6,131 nt of DNA. It comes from Alphaproteobacteria bacterium. Its GTDB lineage: Bacteria > Pseudomonadota > Alphaproteobacteria > Micropepsales > Micropepsaceae. Of the stretch, positions 1-6,055 are shown piece by piece. The stretch is taken from NCBI GenBank assembly GCA_003246795.1, contig QKCS01000156.1, forward strand, positions 1-6,131, in the 5' to 3' direction. The notes below the pieces were generated by a model. The model was not told the origin of the DNA, did no database searches, and saw nothing but the letters and a program-made list of their open reading frames with translations. The stretch's first letter is position 1. Each line of letters starts with the position of its first letter. The translations under genes and the position numbers were made by a program.

Positions 1-735
1 GTACATGCGTTCTTCCTGAAACTGCACCATCTGATAGGTGAAGCCGAGGCCTTCTTCGCCGATACGGAAGCGCTGCGGTACGCGGACGTCGTCGAAGTGG
101 ATCTGCGCGGTGTCGCTCGAATGCATGCCGATCTTCTTGAGCGTGCGGGCGACCGTCACGCCCTTCGTCTTCATCGGCACGCAGATCATCGTCTTGTTGC
201 GGTGAACGGGACCGTCGCCGGTGTTGGCGAGCAGGCAGATCCAATCGGCCTGGGCGCCGTTCGTCGTCCACATCTTGCCGCCGTTGATGACGTAGTCGGC
301 GCCATCGGCCTTGGCGTTCGTCTTGATCGAGGCGACGTCCGAACCCGCGCCGACCTCCGAAACGCCGAGGCAAGCGACATAGCGCCCGTCGATCGACGGG
401 CGCAGGAATTCCTCGCGCACCTCATCGGAGCCGAAGCGGGCCAAGGCCGGCGTCGCCATTTCGGTCTGCACGGCAATTGCCATCGGGATGCCGCCGCAGT
501 TGATGTGTCCGAGCGCCTCGCAATAGACGGCGGCGTAAGAGTAATCGAGGCCGAGGCCGCCGAACTTCTCCGGCTTGTTGATGCCGAGGAAGCCAGCCTT
601 GCCCATCTTTCCAAACACTTCGTGAGCGGGGAAGGGCGGGTTCTCCTCCCACTCGTCGACGTGCGGGTTGATCTCCGTTTCGATGAAGCGGATCAGCGAG
701 CGGCGAAGTTCTTCGTGTTGTTCGGTGAGTTGCAT
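1..735 (-). CDS. Acyl-CoA dehydrogenase, AtuD (citronellyl-CoA dehydrogenase)-like, 3' end beyond the window
   Basis: FAD-dependent acyl-CoA dehydrogenase, which forms the alpha,beta double bond of an acyl-CoA and passes electrons to ETF. The first 245 residues are present and the frame runs off the left edge; the family is usually about 380 residues, so most of the C-terminal helical domain, where the catalytic base normally lies, is missing. Residues 1-115 look like the N-terminal helical domain (a family-typical INPHVDEWE stretch at 23-31 and FGSDEVREEFL at 101-111). Residues 124-136, GVSEVGAGSDVAS, fit the flavin-domain signature of the family; the beta domain continues through KMWTTNG (154-160). 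The start ATG at 735 lies 3 bases after the upstream stop, with AAGAG at 743-747 as ribosome site inside the previous gene, so the two are probably translationally coupled. From memory the N-terminal half resembles AtuD more than isovaleryl-CoA dehydrogenase LiuA, and the neighbouring AtuC-like carboxylase supports this. The enzyme class is firm, the substrate inferred. Confidence 0.9.
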   Translation of the reverse strand, partial: MQLTEQHEELRRSLIRFIETEINPHVDEWEENPPFPAHEVFGKMGKAGFLGINKPEKFGGLGLDYSYAAVYCEALGHINCGGIPMAIAVQTEMATPALARFGSDEVREEFLRPSIDGRYVACLGVSEVGAGSDVASIKTNAKADGADYVINGGKMWTTNGAQADWICLLANTGDGPVHRNKTMICVPMKTKGVTVARTLKKIGMHSSDTAQIHFDDVRVPQRFRIGEEGLGFTYQMVQFQEERMY

Positions 736-738
736 GCG

Positions 739-1008
739 TCAGCTCTTGGGCGGCCGGCTCACGACCATGACGATACGATAGATGATCCAAAGCGGGAGAA
801 CGACGATGGCGCCCAGCACTGCGTATTTCCAGCCCCAGTAGATTGCATCGAAGACAAGGGACCAGGCGCGCTCGATGGTCTGGCCGAACTCTTTCCAGAG
901 ATCGACAGGGTCGATGCCGAAGATCGCGAAGACGAGGCCGACAATAAATGAAAGGAGAGCCAGCTTGAAGAGCGTCGCGACGATCGGGCCGCCGAAGATC
1001 TTTTCCAT
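739..1008 (-). CDS. Small two-helix membrane protein, DUF6460-like
   Basis: An 89-residue protein of unknown function. It has two hydrophobic segments, about residues 10-31 and 62-83, joined by a polar and aromatic linker (DPVDLW at 33-38, then ERAWSLVFDAIYWGWK at 46-61), and a basic C-terminal tail (SRPPKS). This layout, with a GIDP turn after helix one, resembles the alphaproteobacterial DUF6460 domain; that assignment is from memory. The start is well fixed: ATG at 1008 follows a strong GAGGAG site at 1015-1020 with 6 spacer bases. The gene sits 13 bases after the carboxylase stop and 3 bases before the dehydrogenase start, so it is the middle gene of an acyl-CoA operon. Being embedded there suggests a role at the membrane linked to that pathway, or simply co-transcription of a housekeeping envelope protein. 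Nothing in the sequence shows an enzymatic site. Confidence 0.85.
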   Translation of the reverse strand: MEKIFGGPIVATLFKLALLSFIVGLVFAIFGIDPVDLWKEFGQTIERAWSLVFDAIYWGWKYAVLGAIVVLPLWIIYRIVMVVSRPPKS

Positions 1009-1014
1009 ATCTTT

Positions 1015-1020
1015 CTCCTC
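1015..1020 (-). promoter_or_regulatory. Ribosome binding site of the 89-residue membrane protein
   Basis: GAGGAG on the minus strand, 6 bases before the ATG at 1008 and inside the 13-base gap after the carboxylase stop. It is the strongest Shine-Dalgarno match in the operon and shows that this small gene is translated in its own right. Confidence 0.8.
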
Positions 1021-1021
1021 G

Positions 1022-2632
1022 CTACATCCTTGCTACGCCGAAACTGTTGGGCCGCAATTGCCGCTCCGCCGCTTCCTTGCACACGTCGAGACACATGCCG
1101 ACGATGCGGCGCGTGTCGCGCGGGTCGATGATACCGTCGTCCCAGAGGCGGGCGGTCGCGAAGAGCGCCGTCGACTCGGCGTCGTAGGTGTCGACGATCT
1201 GCTTTGCAGCGGCGTCGAGTGCGGCGCGGTTCGGTTCGCGGCCGGCGCGCTTGGCGCCGTCCTCGGCGATGATGGTCATGACCTTCGCCGCCTGCTCGCC
1301 GCCCATAACCGCAATGCGGTTGTTGGGCCAGGCGAAGATGAACCTCGGATCGAAGGCGCGCCCGCACATGCCGTAATTACCCGCGCCGAATGAGGCGCCA
1401 ATGTGGAGCGTGAGCTTCGGGACCGCAGCGTTCGTCACGGCCTGGATCATTTTCGAGCCGTGTTTGACGATGCCGGTGCGCTCGGCCTCCGTCCCCACGA
1501 TGTAGCCGGTTGTGTTCTGCAGGAAGAGGAGCGGGATGCCCGACTGGTCGCAGAGTTGGATGAACTGTGCGGCCTTCACGGACCCGGCCGTGTCGATGGG
1601 GCCGTTGTTGCCGATGATGCCGACGGTGTGGCCCTCGACGGCCGCGTGTCCGCAGAGCGTGTGCGGGCCGTAGTCGGGCTTGAAGTCGAGCCAATCCGAG
1701 CCGTCGACCACGCGCGCGATTACCTCGCGCACGTCGTAGGGCTTGCGGTAGTCGAGCGGCACGACGGACAGCAGTTCCTCGGCGTCGTAGAGCGGCTCTT
1801 TGTATGTCCGCTTCGCCGCCGGCTTGCCCCAGGCAATCTTGGCCAGGATTTCGCGGGCAAGCCTGATGCCGTCGCGGTCGTCTTCGGCCATGTACTCGGC
1901 AAGGCCCGAGACCTGGTAATGGAGTTCAGCGCCGCCGAGGTCTTCATCGGTCGCGATTTCGCCGGTTGCGGCCTTCAACAACGGCGGACCCGCGAGGAAG
2001 ATCTTCGAGCGGCCGCGTACGACCACGACATAGTCGCTCAGTCCGGGTTGATAGGCGCCGCCTGCGGTCGACGACCCATGAACGACGGCGACGACGGGGA
2101 TTCCAGACTTCGAGAGTCGCGCGAGGTTCGCGAAGGTGCGGCCGCCGTGAACGAACATCTCGGCTTGGCGCAGCAGGTTGGCGCCGGCGCTTTCAACGAG
2201 TTGGACGTACGGCAATTTGTTCTCGAGTGCGATTGCCTGGGCGCGCAGCGATTTGTGGACGCCCATCGGGGTCGCCGCGCCGCCTTTGATGCCGGAGTCG
2301 CTGGCGCTGACCACGACGCGCGCGCCCGAGACCGTGCCAATCCCTGTGATGACACCACCCCCGCTCGCGTTCTCGGCGCCGTCATCGTCGTGCATTCTCA
2401 GGCCGACGAGGGTCGAGAGCTCCAAGAACGGCGTGCCGCGGTCGAGCAGGAGGTCCACGCGGTCGCGCGGCAGAAGCTGTCCCCGTTGTTCAAACTTCTT
2501 GGCCGATTTCGCCGAATTTGCGCGCACCTTGGCCTCAATCGCGCGAACCTCGCCCAGGAGCTTCAGGTGTCCCTCACGATTGGTGCGGGCGGTTCGGTCG
2601 TTGAGGTCGATGCGGCTTTCGATGGCGGGCAT
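1022..2632 (-). CDS. atuC: Acyl-CoA carboxylase, carboxyltransferase (beta) subunit, geranyl-CoA carboxylase AtuC-like
   Basis: A 536-residue carboxyltransferase that moves CO2 from carboxybiotin on a partner alpha subunit to an acyl-CoA. It has the two crotonase-like carboxyltransferase halves. The N-terminal half carries the oxyanion motif GSSTAGGAY (186-194) and FLAGPPLLKAATGE (212-225); the C-terminal half has LFLQNTTGY (369-377), HGSKMIQA (391-398) and GASFGAGNYGMCGRAFDPRF (412-431), then AWPNNRIAVMGGEQA (434-448). Length and architecture fit the methylcrotonyl-CoA and geranyl-CoA carboxylase beta subunits (about 535-540). The opening (MPAIESRID), the middle (GLSDYVVVVRGRSKIFLAGP) and the end (RPNSFGVARM) resemble AtuC as I remember it, more than LiuB, so terpenoid acyl-CoA is the favoured substrate, with methylcrotonyl-CoA or another branched enoyl-CoA as alternatives. 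Start ATG at 2632 has a modest GAGAG site at 2638-2642. It is the first gene of the operon. No alpha subunit with biotin carboxylase and biotin domains is present here. Confidence 0.9.
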   Translation of the reverse strand: MPAIESRIDLNDRTARTNREGHLKLLGEVRAIEAKVRANSAKSAKKFEQRGQLLPRDRVDLLLDRGTPFLELSTLVGLRMHDDDGAENASGGGVITGIGTVSGARVVVSASDSGIKGGAATPMGVHKSLRAQAIALENKLPYVQLVESAGANLLRQAEMFVHGGRTFANLARLSKSGIPVVAVVHGSSTAGGAYQPGLSDYVVVVRGRSKIFLAGPPLLKAATGEIATDEDLGGAELHYQVSGLAEYMAEDDRDGIRLAREILAKIAWGKPAAKRTYKEPLYDAEELLSVVPLDYRKPYDVREVIARVVDGSDWLDFKPDYGPHTLCGHAAVEGHTVGIIGNNGPIDTAGSVKAAQFIQLCDQSGIPLLFLQNTTGYIVGTEAERTGIVKHGSKMIQAVTNAAVPKLTLHIGASFGAGNYGMCGRAFDPRFIFAWPNNRIAVMGGEQAAKVMTIIAEDGAKRAGREPNRAALDAAAKQIVDTYDAESTALFATARLWDDGIIDPRDTRRIVGMCLDVCKEAAERQLRPNSFGVARM

Positions 2633-2810
2633 TCGCGCTCTCGATGGCTTTCAGTTCGTGGGAGATTGCCCCGTGTGGGCGGCGGCCGTCCACGTGCTTT
2701 CGGGGCGCAACAAAAGGCGAACGTGTCCCGAATGTGAAGGCGCGACCCGTCGACGGGTCCAGCCGGATGCCGCTAAGTTCGCGGGACTGGGACTTCGTGG
2801 GGTTTCAAAG
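2633..2810. promoter_or_regulatory. Divergent intergenic region between the acyl-CoA operon and the peptidase gene
   Basis: 178 bases separate the divergent starts at 2632 (minus) and 2811 (plus), so promoters for both directions should lie here. A perfect palindrome sits at 2744-2759. On the minus strand a weak candidate is TTCACA (reverse complement of 2733-2738) with TTTTGT 17 bases on, just downstream of the palindrome; its -10 part is poor. I see no convincing -35/-10 pair on the plus strand, nor a known riboswitch. The peptidase reading frame is open right through the region, but the better peptidase start is at 2811. Confidence 0.6.
2744..2759. promoter_or_regulatory. Perfect 16-base palindrome, candidate operator
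   Basis: GACCCGTCGACGGGTC is its own reverse complement, with 8-base arms and no spacer; the flanking bases (C on both sides) do not extend it. It lies 52 bases before the peptidase start and 112 bases before the carboxylase start, between the two divergent genes. A dimeric repressor such as a TetR-type regulator typically binds sites of this form, but no regulator gene is in the window. A spacerless palindrome makes a poor RNA hairpin and no T-tract follows, so a DNA site is likelier than a terminator. Confidence 0.45.
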
Positions 2811-4778
2811 GTGCAAGTTCGTTCGATTGCTCTCGCCGTCGCTCTTCTGGCGTTGGCGCTCGTTTCCTTTGCGGCAAACGCCGCCGACGTTCGGCGTGTC
2901 GCACGCGGCAATCTGGTGCTTGAGAACATCCCGGACACGCCGACGTCGGTTCGCGGCCGCCTGCGCATGTACCAGGCGGCACGCGGGGCCGTGTTCCTCG
3001 ACTTTGCACCGGACGGGCGGAGCATTCTTGTGCGAACGCGGTTCGGCGAAACGAACCAACTCCACCGCGTCGACACGCCGCTCGGACAACGATGGCAGAT
3101 CACATTCTACGACGAGCCCGTGAATTTTGCGGTCTATCGGCCGGGGAAGTGGCCGAAACGGACGATCTTGTTTCGACGCGATACGGGCGGCGACGAGCTG
3201 TTCCAACTCTATCTGCTGGACGAGCGAACCGGTGACGTAACGCGTCTGACCGACGGAAAGACGCGCAACACCGACCCGGTGTTTTCGCGCGACGGCAAGT
3301 GGGTCGCGTGGTCGAGCGTGCCGGCGAACTCCGGCCGCTATCGCATTAAGGTCGCCGACGTCTCCGATCCGAAGGCCGTGCGCACCGTGTTGGAGGAAGA
3401 CGGGCGCTGGAGTTCGGCTGCGTTTTCGCCCGACAATCTGACACTTGCGGTGACGCGCGACATCTCGGTGAGCGAGCAGCAGCTTTGGCTAATCGATCTG
3501 GGAAATGCGCGGAAGCTCCAGATCAAGCCGTCGCCGGTGAAGATCTATCGCGGTTCGCCCGTGTTCTCGACCGACGGGAAGTCGCTCTACTACATCACCG
3601 ACGACGACTCGGAGTTCCGACGCATCGTCCGATACGACCTGAACACCGACGACGAAGACGTTCTGACCGGCAAGCTGGATTGGGACGTCGATGCAATGGA
3701 GATGTCGCCGAGCGGCCGTCTGATCGCGTTCTCGGTGAACGAAGCGGGAGAGTCGCGGCTCTATCTTCTCAACACGCGAAACGGGCGAACGTCGGCCGGA
3801 CCCAAATTGGCGCCGGGCGAGATCGAGAATCTGAAATTCAGCGCCGACAGCCGCCAACTGGGCTTCACCTTGAACGGCACCGGCGGGCGCGACGCGTTCG
3901 TTTGGGATTTGGGCAAGCGGGCGCCGCGGCAGTGGACGGACAGCGAGATCGGCGGGCTCGACAAGGATGCGTTCGTATCGCCTCTGCTCGTCGACTACGA
4001 CACGTTCGACGAAGTAGACGGCAAGCCGCGGCGCATCTCGGCCTTCGCATATAAGCCCAAGGGCAAGGGTCCTCATCCCGTCTTGCTGTACGTGCACGGC
4101 GGGCCGGAGTCGCAGTTCCGGCCCAACTTCAGCGCCTTCATCCAATATCTGGTGCAGGAGCTTGGGATCGCGGTCGTCGCGCCCAACGTTCGCGGTTCAA
4201 CCGGCTACGGCAAGTATTTCGTCGAGCTCGACAATGGGAACCGGCGGATGAATTCGGTGCGCGACGTCGGCGCGACGCTCGATTGGATCGCCAAGCAGAA
4301 GGATTTGGATGCCGCGCGCGTCGCCGTCTATGGCGGGTCTTACGGCGGCTTCATGTCGTATGCGTCGATGATCGAGTACGACAAGCGCTTGGCGGCGGGG
4401 ATCAGCGTCGTCGGCATCTCAAACTTCGTGACGTTTCTCACAAACACGAGCGGCTATCGGCGCGATCTTCGGCGCGTCGAATACGGCGACGAACGCGATC
4501 GGCGCATGCGCGATTTTCTGCTGAAGATTTCGCCGTTGACCAACGTGGCGAAGATCAAAAAGCCGATGCTGATCGTCCAAGGGGCGAACGATCCGCGCGT
4601 ACCGGTGTCGGAAGCGGCTCAGATGCTGAAGGCCATCCGCGAGAACGGGGCCGAGGCTTGGTACATTCTGGCCAAGGACGAAGGGCACGGGTTCCAGAAG
4701 CAATCGAATCGCGACGTACAGAACGCGGCGATCGCTGCGTTTCTGAAGACGAAGCTCCTCCGCGAACCGCTGAGGTGA
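2811..4778 (+). CDS. Exported S9-family serine peptidase (prolyl oligopeptidase/DPP IV-like)
   Basis: A 655-residue secreted or periplasmic peptidase, probably cutting short peptides, often after Pro or Ala in this family. Residues 1-24 form a signal peptide: Arg4, a hydrophobic core 6-22 and an ANA cleavage site before Ala25. Residues 55-375 look like a beta-propeller, with TolB/WD40-like blades such as PVFSRDGKWVAWSS (156-169), AAFSPDNLTLAVT (203-215) and SPVFSTDGKSLYYIT (249-263). Residues 405-655 form the alpha/beta-hydrolase domain: oxyanion-hole HGGP (429-432), APNVRGSTGYG (457-467), nucleophile Ser510 in GGSYGGF, Asp594 in GANDPRVP and His626 in DEGHGF, so the triad is complete. The GTG at 2811 is chosen because it puts the signal peptide at the N-terminus, with a weak GTGGGG site 8 bases upstream; the frame stays open back to 2178, but that extension is antisense to the carboxylase. 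It appears monocistronic. No lipobox cysteine is seen. Confidence 0.92.
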   Translation: MQVRSIALAVALLALALVSFAANAADVRRVARGNLVLENIPDTPTSVRGRLRMYQAARGAVFLDFAPDGRSILVRTRFGETNQLHRVDTPLGQRWQITFYDEPVNFAVYRPGKWPKRTILFRRDTGGDELFQLYLLDERTGDVTRLTDGKTRNTDPVFSRDGKWVAWSSVPANSGRYRIKVADVSDPKAVRTVLEEDGRWSSAAFSPDNLTLAVTRDISVSEQQLWLIDLGNARKLQIKPSPVKIYRGSPVFSTDGKSLYYITDDDSEFRRIVRYDLNTDDEDVLTGKLDWDVDAMEMSPSGRLIAFSVNEAGESRLYLLNTRNGRTSAGPKLAPGEIENLKFSADSRQLGFTLNGTGGRDAFVWDLGKRAPRQWTDSEIGGLDKDAFVSPLLVDYDTFDEVDGKPRRISAFAYKPKGKGPHPVLLYVHGGPESQFRPNFSAFIQYLVQELGIAVVAPNVRGSTGYGKYFVELDNGNRRMNSVRDVGATLDWIAKQKDLDAARVAVYGGSYGGFMSYASMIEYDKRLAAGISVVGISNFVTFLTNTSGYRRDLRRVEYGDERDRRMRDFLLKISPLTNVAKIKKPMLIVQGANDPRVPVSEAAQMLKAIRENGAEAWYILAKDEGHGFQKQSNRDVQNAAIAAFLKTKLLREPLR

Positions 4779-4958
4779 TCAATCGTCCGAACGGCGCACC
4801 AGTCCACGGGTCACCAGGAACAGAATGAAGGCGACGACGGCGAGACCGATCACGGCGTTCCAACCGCCGAAGATCGACGACGCGACGGTGCCGATCACCA
4901 ATTCCGCGAACCAGTTCAGGAATTCCCAGGCGCGGCCCAAGAAATAAGCAAGATCCAT
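4779..4958 (-). CDS. Small single-helix membrane protein of unknown function
   Basis: A 59-residue protein that I do not recognise. An aromatic, amphipathic N-terminal part (MDLAYFLGRAWEFLNWFAEL, 1-20) leads through a short linker (about 24-34) to a strong hydrophobic helix at about 36-51, then a basic and acidic tail (RGLVRRSDD, 51-59), which by the positive-inside rule suggests a cytoplasmic C-terminus. The start is decided by GGAGAGG at 4967-4973, 8 bases before the ATG at 4958. An in-frame GTG at 5021 would add 21 residues but lacks a good site and would run into the tesB control region. Its stop codon abuts the stop of the convergent peptidase gene, and it diverges from tesB, so it is probably transcribed alone. 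An integral-membrane role is inferred from the hydrophobicity only. Confidence 0.7.
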   Translation of the reverse strand: MDLAYFLGRAWEFLNWFAELVIGTVASSIFGGWNAVIGLAVVAFILFLVTRGLVRRSDD

Positions 4959-4966
4959 CAGCCCAA

Positions 4967-4973
4967 CCTCTCC
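4967..4973 (-). promoter_or_regulatory. Ribosome binding site of the 59-residue membrane protein
   Basis: GGAGAGG on the minus strand, 8 bases before the ATG at 4958. It picks this ATG over the in-frame starts further upstream (GTG at 5021, ATG at 4982), and it is the main evidence that this short frame is a real gene. Confidence 0.75.
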
Positions 4974-5014
4974 ACCCGCCATCGCGCCATCTTGCGCCAC
5001 GGCGGCTCCAGCCC

Positions 5015-5043
5015 TTAACACTGCCCGCTTCCGCCCATATGGG
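5015..5043 (+). promoter_or_regulatory. Candidate promoter of tesB
   Basis: TTAACA at 5015-5020 matches five of six bases of the sigma-70 -35 box and lies 17 bases before TATGGG (5038-5043), a weaker -10 box. The -10 overlaps a 10-base perfect palindrome, CCCATATGGG, at 5034-5043. If used, transcription would start near 5050 and leave a leader of only about 10 bases before the tesB ATG, which would fit the lack of a good Shine-Dalgarno there. Confidence 0.35.
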
Positions 5044-5059
5044 GTGATTGTGGCGAAAT

Positions 5060-5932
5060 ATGAACGGCTCGATCAAAGAAGTGCTGGAATTGCTCGATCT
5101 CGAACCGATCGAGGTGAATATTTTCCGGGGTGTGAGCCCCAAAGACCGGTGGCAGCGCGTGTTCGGGGGCCAGGTTCTGGGCCAAGCGCTGGTCGCCGCC
5201 TACCGCACGGTCGAGGCGCGCGTGTGCCATTCGCTTCACGCATATTTTATCCGGCCCGGCGACCCGAAGGTCCCGATCCTCTATCAGGTGGATCGCGCGC
5301 GTGACGGGAAGAGCTTCACCACGCGGCGGGTCGTCGCGATTCAACACGGCGAACAGATTTTCAACATGGCCGTCTCGTTTCATGCGGCGGAAACGGGACT
5401 CGAGCATCAGTTCGACATGCCGAAGGCGCCGGATCCCGAATCGCTCGAATCGGAAGAGGCGTGGCGAAAGCGGTTGGCCCATCAACTGCCGGAACAGTTG
5501 CGCGAGCACGTCACGCGGCCGAACCCAATGGACGTACGGCCGGTCGAAACCGACGACGACCTGCTCAACCCGCCGAAATCGTCGCCGTTTCAGAACGTAT
5601 GGATCAGAGCGAAGGGCGAGATGCCGGACGACCTCGCGCTGCATCAGTGCGTGCTCGCTTACGCGTCGGACATGACGCTGCTCGACACGTGTCTGCTGCC
5701 GCACGGGATCAGCTGGTTCTCCGGTCGTTTGCAGTCGGCGAGTCTCGATCACGCGATGTGGTTCCATCATCCGTTTCGCGTGGACGATTGGTTGCTCTAT
5801 GCGCAGGACAGTCCGAGTGCTGCGGGCGGGCGAGGCTTCAATCGCGGCAGTTTGTTCACGCGTGACGGCAAGCTGATCGCATCCGTCGCGCAGGAAGGAT
5901 TGATCCGCTTACGCGACGGCAAGAGCGGATAG
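5060..5932 (+). CDS. tesB: Acyl-CoA thioesterase II
   Basis: A 290-residue cytoplasmic thioesterase that hydrolyses medium- and long-chain acyl-CoA to free acid and CoA. It has the double hot-dog fold of TesB: the first half contains the hallmark FGGQVLGQAL (35-44), HSLHAYFIRPGD (57-68) and DGKSFTTRRV (82-91); the second contains SDMTLLDT (203-210), DHAMWFHHPF (230-239), SAAGGRGFNRG (253-263) and AQEGLIR (277-283). The catalytic Asp204 and Gln278 sit at exactly the E. coli TesB numbers; E. coli Thr228 is Ser228 here, keeping the hydroxyl. Length matches the family (about 286-290). The ATG at 5060 gives the usual N-terminus (NGSIKEVLELLDLEPIE); an in-frame TTG at 5048 would add four residues. 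The gene stands alone between a divergent small gene and a 3' non-coding region. TesB probably relieves acyl-CoA accumulation, which suits the nearby acyl-CoA operon. Confidence 0.95.
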   Translation: MNGSIKEVLELLDLEPIEVNIFRGVSPKDRWQRVFGGQVLGQALVAAYRTVEARVCHSLHAYFIRPGDPKVPILYQVDRARDGKSFTTRRVVAIQHGEQIFNMAVSFHAAETGLEHQFDMPKAPDPESLESEEAWRKRLAHQLPEQLREHVTRPNPMDVRPVETDDDLLNPPKSSPFQNVWIRAKGEMPDDLALHQCVLAYASDMTLLDTCLLPHGISWFSGRLQSASLDHAMWFHHPFRVDDWLLYAQDSPSAAGGRGFNRGSLFTRDGKLIASVAQEGLIRLRDGKSG

Positions 5933-5952
5933 GCGAACTGTCACGCACGTTT

Positions 5953-5975
5953 GCGGCCGGTGCGGGACAGGCCGC
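5953..5975 (+). terminator. Possible tesB 3' hairpin without a T-tract
   Basis: GCGGCC (5953-5958) pairs with GGCCGC (5970-5975) around an 11-base loop, beginning 21 bases after the tesB stop. No run of T follows, so it is not a standard intrinsic terminator; it may stabilise the 3' end or be a chance product of the GC-rich sequence. Confidence 0.3.
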
Positions 5976-6034
5976 GCCGCCTCTAGGATTAGTACTTTGT
6001 TAAGGATTGGCCCCTAAGCTTTGTTCATTAGTAA

Positions 6035-6055
6035 ACCGGCTTCCCCAAGGCCGGT
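6035..6055. other. Short inverted repeat
   Basis: ACCGGC (6035-6040) pairs with GCCGGT (6050-6055) around TTCCCCAAG. The stem can lengthen to about 8 pairs with one bulged G by pairing CTT with AAG. It directly follows the AT-rich stretch, so it may be a leader hairpin of a downstream transcript or an operator. There is no T-tract. Confidence 0.3.

Noticed and set aside
97..951. 284-codon plus-strand open frame opposite the dehydrogenase and the 89-residue gene
   Set aside because: It spans two genes on the other strand that have ribosome sites and family motifs, and its translation shows no domain-like pattern.
1403..2737. 444-codon plus-strand open frame opposite the carboxylase
   Set aside because: It is antisense to a gene with unmistakable carboxyltransferase motifs. 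Its translation is low-complexity and rich in Arg, Ala, Val and Asp with no family features, as expected of a mirror frame in GC-rich DNA.
3489..4145. 218-codon minus-strand open frame inside the peptidase gene
   Set aside because: It lies entirely opposite the propeller region of the peptidase, with no ribosome site noticed and an Arg/Val-rich mirror-frame composition.
4959..5021. 21-residue N-terminal extension of the small membrane protein from GTG 5021
   Set aside because: The strong GGAGAGG site fits the ATG at 4958, and the extension would occupy the tesB control region.
5015..5770. 251-codon minus-strand open frame opposite tesB
   Set aside because: It is a mirror frame of a gene with intact TesB catalytic residues, and it would also overlap the upstream region of the 59-residue gene.
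6000..6034. CtrA-type (TTAA-N7-TTAA) or sigma-54 site in the AT-rich stretch
   Set aside because: The TTAA and CTAA elements are wrongly spaced, and the TTGGC element has no GC at the required -12 distance.
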